Assembly: GCA_963680875.1 (NCBI GenBank)
Contig: OY804580.1
Span: forward strand, 113,711,534 to 113,775,533
Direction: 5' to 3'
Length of the DNA stretch: 64,000 nt
Source of the DNA: Bathymodiolus brooksi
Taxonomy: Eukaryota; Mollusca; Bivalvia; Mytilida; Modiolidae
The notes under the pieces were generated by a model. That model was given only the letters and a program-made list of their open reading frames with translations. It did no database searches and had not been told where the DNA came from. Position numbers and translations under genes: made by a program. Each line of letters opens with the position of its first letter. Within the stretch, counting starts at the first letter, position 1. Positions 13,001 to 22,000 of this stretch are shown piece after piece.

Positions 13001-16000
13001 AACAAGTAATGCTCTGCATTTTCATTAAAGTATCCACATAAACAATTATAATTTACAATTAAATTTGCATGATATAAATCTGCATTTAATGCACTGCATT
13101 TATTTCGCATTCTAGAGTGCAATACACTGAGAAAGCAGTCACCTATAGAATAATAATGACTTTTATTCAACTGCAAATATTAAGAAGTAATTGATTTCAA
13201 TTTAAAAAAAAACAGCATTGGTGGCCATGCATAATGGATAGCATGATAACCTCAAGTGTAGTAGATCGACGTTGTGGGTCAGTTGGCTCAATCCAAGGAA
13301 TTTAAAATAGGTATTTGATGTTTCTCCGTTAAACACGCAGCATTAGGAATAAAGAGGAAAGACTGGCTGGGAATCTGAATAATGTGTCTGAGTGGAGCGA
13401 CATGTCTACTAGTCGACTGTTGTTTTTGCAAGCTAGCACTATAGAAATACAGCTAAATACTAAGCTCACTGTGATATAGATGAAAAATTGCTCACTTGGT
13501 GATAAACAACAATCACTCACTCAATCAACTATAAAACTATTTGCAAACAAATTATTCCCTATTTTTTGTGTATTTTACATGACTTGTTCAAAGTGGATCA
13601 CAGCATGTTAGCCATGTGTCAAAAACTCAGTTAAGACTAGATCTTATATTTGTTAATTACAAATCTTACTTTCTCAGGTAAGATTGTACATGTAAGACCC
13701 AGTTATTACTATATAACACCTGTGTACATTTGTTAATTACAAATCTTACTTTCTCAGGTAAGATTGTACATGTAAGACCCAGTTATTACTATATAACACC
13801 TGTGTACATTTGTTAATTACAAATCTTACTTTCTCAGGTAAGACTGTACATGTAAGACCCAGTTATTACTATATAACACCTGTGTACATTTGTTAATTAC
13901 AAATCTTACTTTCTCAGGTAAGACTGTACATGTAAGACCCAGTTATTACTATCTTGTGATAACACCTGTGTACACTGGCTTGGTTCACAATGCATCACCA
14001 CTGATCCTTTTTCCACTAACATTCGATCATTTTTCCATTTCTCTTCCAACAAGACAGGAAGTCCCCCTCCTAATTCTACTGCAATATGCATCTTTTTAAA
14101 CTGAAAATAAAAGTATCTTTCATTATCTTCATATACACAAATAACCGCATCAGAGGTGTAATGGTTAGAGTGCTGGCCTCGTGTGCGGTAGATTGTGGGT
14201 TCGATCCCTGATCGCGTCAAACTAAAGATTATAAAATTGGTATTCGCTACTTCTCCGCTAAGCATGTAGCATTATGGAGAAAGAGCAAAGATTGGTTGGC
14301 TCAGTGAGCTAGCACTATAAAAATCAACTAAGCGTGTTGGTTTAGTACAAAGCAAACCTCATCATCATCACATTGAAAATGAACTTGTCATCGCCATGAT
14401 ATAGCTGAAAAATAGCTGAGTTGGCGTTACGCAACAATTAGTCCCTCACTAACGCATACACACAAATTCAACAATTTGTTTTTCAAACACTTCCTACATG
14501 CACAGTGGAATGTGCAATGTGACACCTGAGTTTTCCCGACATCCTGTGACATCCGACAAAGATTTATAGTCCCAAAGTATTTCTGTTAAATAAAATAAAA
14601 CCTGAGTATTCTGACATCCTGTACAATCCCACACATTTCCCTGGTCCCTTGGTGTGACAGATTAGACAGGTTCCCCTGTATAAACCTCAAATACAGATTG
14701 ATAGATTGATTAATTAATTGGTTGTAAATTACTTAATGCCAAATATGTCATGTGTAACACAAATCTTTCTGTCATGTCATTACACTTTGTTTGTCCTTTT
14801 ATCTCCATCGTGTACTTAAAGAGTTTGATTACACCAAAGGCACGTAATCAGAATCTGTAAATCAAAGGACACACAACACCATGGCCAAAAAAAAGGACAA
14901 ACAATGATCTACAAAACAAGTATACCAAACATTAAATACCTGTTTATCGTTTAAAAATATAAATTTCATTCCCTGGAATATATTCTTTCTTTCTTTTACA
15001 ACTTTAAAGGAGACGTCACTTGAATCAAGCTGTGTCTCTGTTACGATGGGAAGATATCTAAAATAAATATATAACAAAAGAAATAAATATATATATGTTT
15101 TCCTGAGGTGATGGCCATTGGCCATCTTGGATTTCTGATAGGCACCAAAAAATACACATATAAAAATATTAATAGGTAATTGACCATCAAAGTCATAAGA
15201 CATCATGAGAATGGCAGTACTTTTACTACAGTTTTAACAAATGTAATACGGTTTTTACACACACATATATAGGGCTACAGATATATAATGATTTGATTTT
15301 GGTTTATGGGGATTTACGCCCCTTTTAACAATATTTCGGTTTGGCTCAAGATAACATTTTTCACTTTACCACGAAAATTTATATATTTCAACTTACACAT
15401 CAAGATTACATTTTTCACCTTCAGATAATTTACATATTTATGAAGTAATTAACATATTTATGAAGTAATTAACATATTTCAACTTACATATCAGGGTCAG
15501 GCTTTTCATTTTCACCTTTCAGATAATTTACATATTTCTCCAGGTAATCAGGTGTAACAATATGTTTTAGTGACAGCAACGCACATACAACCTGTAAAAT
15601 ATATATAATTTGTTCACCACAATCATTTAATAATTGTAAATTTTCTCAACCCTCATCAAATTTGATCGAGTGGAAATTTTTAGGGAGTTGGTTTTCATAT
15701 ATCATGCATATATAATAACATACTGTATTATACAATTAATGCCTGCACTTAAGGTGAACATCATAATTGTTCACCCAAGGGGTGTTGTTTTCCCAAGGGC
15801 TAAACATCTCAAGGGTGAACAATTATAATGTTCACCTTAAGTGCAGGCATTAATTGTTTTATTATACTGAAACTCTATTTTTTTTGCATCATTTGCAAAC
15901 ATTTCTGTAAATGAACAGCCAGAATGGTTCCACTGGGCACACCGGCGGTGGCCATTTTATACATACTTACGTCACGTACACGTTATAGATCATGGTCATT

Positions 16001-19000
16001 TTACCGATATCGTAAACGCTTTGGCGATCTCGATCACTGTTCCCCCGGTCGTCAGTAAAAAAACTGATGACCGGTGAAATAGAGAAAACAAGGAATTTAG
16101 TATTTATTAGTTAAAATATTACACTTGATTTTCTATTGAAAAAAGATACTGAAGTATAATAGCATTTAATGTTAGCTAACCTTTCATTCACATTCGTAGG
16201 TACTCCAACGCCTTTAAAAAAAACCTCTTAAGCTTTTTTATTACCATATGATTCTAGACTTTTTTCTAATTGCTTAGTTGAAATACAAATTCTAAAGTGA
16301 CCCGACACGAGTTGTTGTTAGATGATTAGCCAGATAATTCTTTTTTTCAAACATAAAAAAAACCAACATTTATTTTTAATTAGATTGTACAAATTAAGAC
16401 AAATCTAAACAAATTTCTGAGGCATGCATTATAAGTACAGAGAGAATGATGAAGTAAAATTAGACATAATCTGAATAACTGTTAGTCTGCCGTTAACAAA
16501 CTCACAATTGTATTCATAAGAATAGAGGACAGAATTATTTATTTTATTTTGTCATTACCCACTAAAAACTCATACTACAATACAGACATAAAACCAATTA
16601 GGACTAATGTGACATCATTCAACAATCAGAGCTTAGATCAATGACATCATTCAACAATCAGAGCTTAGATCAATGACATCATTCAACAATCAGAGCTTAG
16701 ATCAATGACATCATTCAACAATCAGAGCTTAGATCAATGACATCATTCAACAATCAGAGCTTAGATCAATGACATCATTCAACAATCAGAGCTTAGATCA
16801 ATGACATCATTCAACAATCAGAGCTTAGATCAATGACATCATTCAACAATCAGAGCTTAGATCAATGACATCATTCAACAATCAGAGCTTAGATCAATGA
16901 CATCATTCAACAATCAGAGCTTAAATCAATGACATCATTCAACAATCAGAGCTTAGATCAATGACATCATTCAACAATCAGAGCTTAGATCAATGACATC
17001 ATTCAACAATCAGAGCTTAGATCAATGACATCATTCAACAATCAGAGCTTAGATCAATGACATCATTCAACAATCAGAGCTTAGATCAATGACATCATTC
17101 AACAATCAGAGCTTAGATCAATGACATCATTCAACAATCAGAGCTTAGATCAGATACAATAGTAGTCCTCTTAAACAAAACACTTCCTTTTGCTTTGTTG
17201 TATTTTAGTGGTAATACACCACTATGGTTGGTCACCCTATTTTCAAATGGCCATCTCTGTGTACAATGTACGTTGAAATGGAATAGTCCTAAAACAAATC
17301 CAAAATTGAATTATCTATATTAAAACTTTTCTAAAGTCTGCTTCCAAGATCTTCAACTGCATTAATTGATACCTTTATACTAGTAACAGCAGATCTTGAA
17401 CTTCATTGAGGGGGTCGCTGTGGTTGTGATTGTATGGCAGTTGAATTTACAGCTAACTGTGCAACTGTTAGAATCCCACTCATGGCGAGGTGTACTTGAT
17501 ACAACATTATGTGATACAGTTTGTCAGTGACTTGAAACAAGTTGGTAGTTTTCTCTGAGTACTCCGGTTTCCTCCATCAATAAAACCGATCGCCACGATA
17601 TTACAAAAATATTGTTGATAGTGGCATTAAAAGACTATAACCCCCCCCCTGAACTCTATTGTCACCTTTATAGTAACACTGATGTTATTCATCACCAGTA
17701 AAGAACACTCTCTCTTCCAATCATTTACAATGTGTCCACCCAATACACAAATCAACTGTCTAATTTTTGTCTTTGATTGTCTATCTAAACAGGAAGATGA
17801 AATAATGAAAGGCTCGTATACCAATCTGAAAAAAGAAAAACAACAAAAAATATATAATAATTATGATAACACATCATGCCAATAAATATAATGCATGGAG
17901 TATTGCCACCGTTAGACAAATCCTGTTCAAGGGAAGGTGTACTCAACACTGTTTTATGTGATAAAGTTTGTCAGTGACTTGCGGCAGGTCTGTGGTTTTC
18001 TCCAGGTACTCAGGTTTCATCCACCAATAAAACTGACCGTCACAATATAACTGAAATACTTTAGAAAGTGGCATTAAACACCATAACCCTGACTCTACAC
18101 AACTTCAATCATATGGTTACAATACAAAGGTTTGCCACAATATTTCCATTTTGAAGTAAACCTTGCATACAAAAAAACATCCAGTTTGGCCCTCAAACAA
18201 AACCAATTATTAGATCTAGAGATTGTAGTAGAAAACTTGCACAATAACATCTAACAACATCTTGCTTAGAGTCATGTCAGGTAACCTTTCATCCATCCTT
18301 GACCATCCAATCATATGCAAGACAGTAAATATATTGACCAATTGTCACTGTGTATTCAGTTTTAAACAGTAGGTTCATCTCTGATTGGTCACTTATGAAC
18401 CCCAACATGACCCTAAACAGCATTTTGTTAGATGCTATAAGTGTATCACCAAAGGAAAAAAATGTCAAAAAAGATCCAACAAACATCTAATTATAACTTG
18501 TGGTTGTACACAGGTTTGTTTATATAGTTTAATTATCTTAATGTAAATTTAACATGTTCTTATTGACAGTTTTTTTTTTTGTTTTTTTTTTTTTTTATAG
18601 CAAATTCATAATTTTAGTATAGTAAAACTAGGACAATTCACAGCTGGAAAACAAATAGTAGAATTATAAATTTTTCGATGCTTCAATAATTAGCAACTTG
18701 TGACTGTAAGTTTCTGTCTTATTATTTCAATGTAATGCTATATATAGTTACCAAGGAAACAAACATAAACTTACGTGAATTTGGTTTGAATTCCAAATAC
18801 TATCATGTCACCATCATGCAATTCTGTGTTCTTTATTTTTTCTCCATTTACGGATGTCCCAAACTTTGACAAATCTGTCAGCGTTACTGTTGGAAGTTTA
18901 TCTGTATTTGTCTGAAAAATATATCTTTCAGTGTTACAAGTGTATTTGTTTGGGAATTTACCTGCATTTGTCTAAAATGTAAACATGTGAGTGTTATTGT

Positions 19001-22000
19001 TAGGACTGGGAGTTTATCTGCTACTATTACTATCTGGCATTTTGTAATTTTTCTAAGGATGTCAGCCAGTGGTATGAACAAATCAGAAACTTAAGATTTG
19101 GCAGCAAATAAATCTTTTTGGTCACAAATTATCATCAATATGTCTCTACTACGGGTGACCAAGATGAAATAAAAGATGATGCAGATTGATTGATTGTTGC
19201 TTAACATCACGTCACACAAGTTTGCAATATTTCAATATACATTCATAGTGAGAACAAGATTTCAAAATAGTATTTGCACTAATATGACGATTTACGTGAG
19301 TCATTTCCCTTTAGGTAAGCAAAAGGGTTCCCTTTCATGTACAGTTCACTGAAAATAACATATTTTTCCCCAAAAAATTTGTTCAAAATTTGAATATTGT
19401 AACAATTTTGAATTTTCTATTTGCTCTAAAATCATCTTTTGATTTTCTTACAAGGTTCAAATATCCAAAGAATTATGAGAAAATTATATTCAAATTTGTT
19501 GTCTTTTACATTGCTCTTGCCAGACGGGGCACCATTCTTCTTGTCATAAGGGAAATAACTCGTATATAAAAATTAGAGGCTCAGTGGGCTGCTTTCTGCT
19601 TTGAGGAAACTTAATACAGAACCTTCCATACATGTAGATGCTTCCTACCAAGTTATGGTTCATATGGCCAAGCAGTTTCAAAGGAGAAGATTATTTAGAA
19701 ATCGACCAATTAGAAACAAGAATTGCATGTGGTTGCCATGTTTGCTAACCGATCGGGACAAATGAGCACTCTTCATAGAGGACATTCCATAGATGCTTCC
19801 TACCAAGTTTCGGTGGTGGCCATGTTTGCTAATCGATCGGGACTAAATGAGCAATCTTCATAGAGGACATTCCATAGAAGATTCCTACCAAGTTTCGGTG
19901 GTAGCCATGTTTGTTAACCGATCGGGACAAAATGAGCAATCTTCATAGAGGACCTTCCATAGATGCTTCCTACCAAGTTTCGGTTCATTTGGCCAAGCGG
20001 TTTCAGAGGAGAAGATTTTTAAAAATCGGCCAATCAGACACAAGAATTGCCTGTGGTGGCCATGTTTGGTAATGGATCAAAACAAAATGTGCATTCTTTA
20101 GAGAGGACCTTCCATAGATGCTTACTACCAAGTTTCAGTTCATTTGGCTGAGGGTTTTCAGAGGAGAAGATTAAAATGTGAAAAGTAAACGGATGACAGA
20201 CGACAGACACCAAGTGATGGCAAAAGCTCATATTGCCTTTGGCAAGGTTTGCTAAAAGAATATTAAAATGTGAATACCTAATTGTAATGTATAGAATAAA
20301 CATGTAACACTATATCAGCATTAGTTAATTTCTAAGGGAGATAATGGCAAGAGTTATCTTTCTTTTAACAGAGGAGAAGATTTTTTAGAAATCAACCAAT
20401 CAGAAACAAGAATTGCCTGTGGTGGCCATGTTTGTTAACCGATCGGGACAAAATGAGCAATCTTTATAGAGGACATTCCATAGATGCTTCCTACCAAGTT
20501 TCGGTTCTTTTGGCCAAGCGTTTCAGAGGAGAAGATTTTAAAAATTCGGCCAATCAGAAACAAGAATAGCCTGTGGTGGCCATGTTTGTTAATGGATCGG
20601 GACAAAATGAGCAATCTTTATAGAGGACATTCCATAGATGCTTCCTACCAAGTTTCGGTTCATTTGGCCATGCGGTTTCATAGGAGAAGATTTTTTTAAA
20701 TCGTCCAATCAGAAACAAGAATTGCCTGTGGCAGCCATGTTTGTTAATGGATCGGGACAAAATGAGCAATCTTTATAGAGGACCTTCCATAGATGCTTCC
20801 TATCAAGTTTCAGTTCATTTGGCTAAGGGGTTTCAGAGGAGAAGATTAAAATGTGAAAAGTAAACGGATGACAGACGACGGATACCAAGTGATGGCAAAA
20901 GCTCATATTGCCTTTGGCAAGGTTTGTTAAAAAGAATATTAAAATGTGAATACCTAATTGTAATGTATAGAATAAACATGTAACACTATATCAGCATTAG
21001 TTAATTTCTAAGGGAGATAATGGCAAGAGTTATCTTTCTTTTAACAGTTTAGGCAAGAGTTATCTTTCTTTTAACAGAGGAGAAGATTTTTTAGAAATCA
21101 ACCAATCAGAAACAAGAATTGCCTGTGGTGGCCATGTATGTTAACCGATCGGGACAAAATGAGCAATCTTTATAGAGGACATTCCATAGATGCTTCCTAC
21201 CAAGTTTCGGTTCTTTTGGCCAAGCGGTTTCAGGAGAAGATTTTAAAAATTCGGCCAATCAGAAACAAGAATAGCCTGTGGCAGCCATGTTTGTTAATGG
21301 ATCGGGACAAAATGAGCAATCTTTATAGAGGACCTTCCATAGATGCTTCCTATCAAGTTTCAGTTCATTTGGCTAAGGGGTTTCAGAGGAGAAGATTAAA
21401 ATGTGAAAAGCAAACGGATGACAGACGACGGATACCAAGTGATGGCAAAAGCTCATATTGCCTTTGGCAAGGTTTGTTAAAAAGAATATTAAAATGTGAA
21501 TACCTAATTGTAATGTATAAAATAAACATGTAACACTATATCAGCATTAGTTCATTTCTAAGGGAGATAATGGCAAGAGTTATCTTTCTTTTAACAGTTT
21601 AGGCAAGAGTTATCTTTCTTTTAACAGAGGAGAAGATTTTTTAGAAATCAACCAATCAGAAACAAGAATTGCCTGTGGTGGCCATGTTTGTTAACCGATC
21701 GGGACAAAATGAGCATTCTTTATAGAGGACCTTCCATAGATGCTTCCTACCAAGTTTCGGTTCTTTTGGCCAAGCGGTTTCAGGAGAAGATTTTAAAAAT
21801 TCGGCCAATCAGAAACAAGAATAGCCTGTGGCAGCCATGTTTGTTAATGGATCGGGACAAAATGAGCAATCTTTATAGAGGACATTCCATAGATGCTTCC
21901 TATCAAGTTTCAGTTCATTTGGCTAAGGGGTTTCAGAGGAGAAGATTAAAATGTGAAAAGTAAACGGATGACAGACGACGGATACCAAGTGATGGCAAAA

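Noticed and set aside
18289..18486. 65-residue minus-strand frame between NBN exons 3 and 4
   Set aside because: It resembles no nibrin segment, and exon 3 joins exon 4 in perfect phase and alignment without it.
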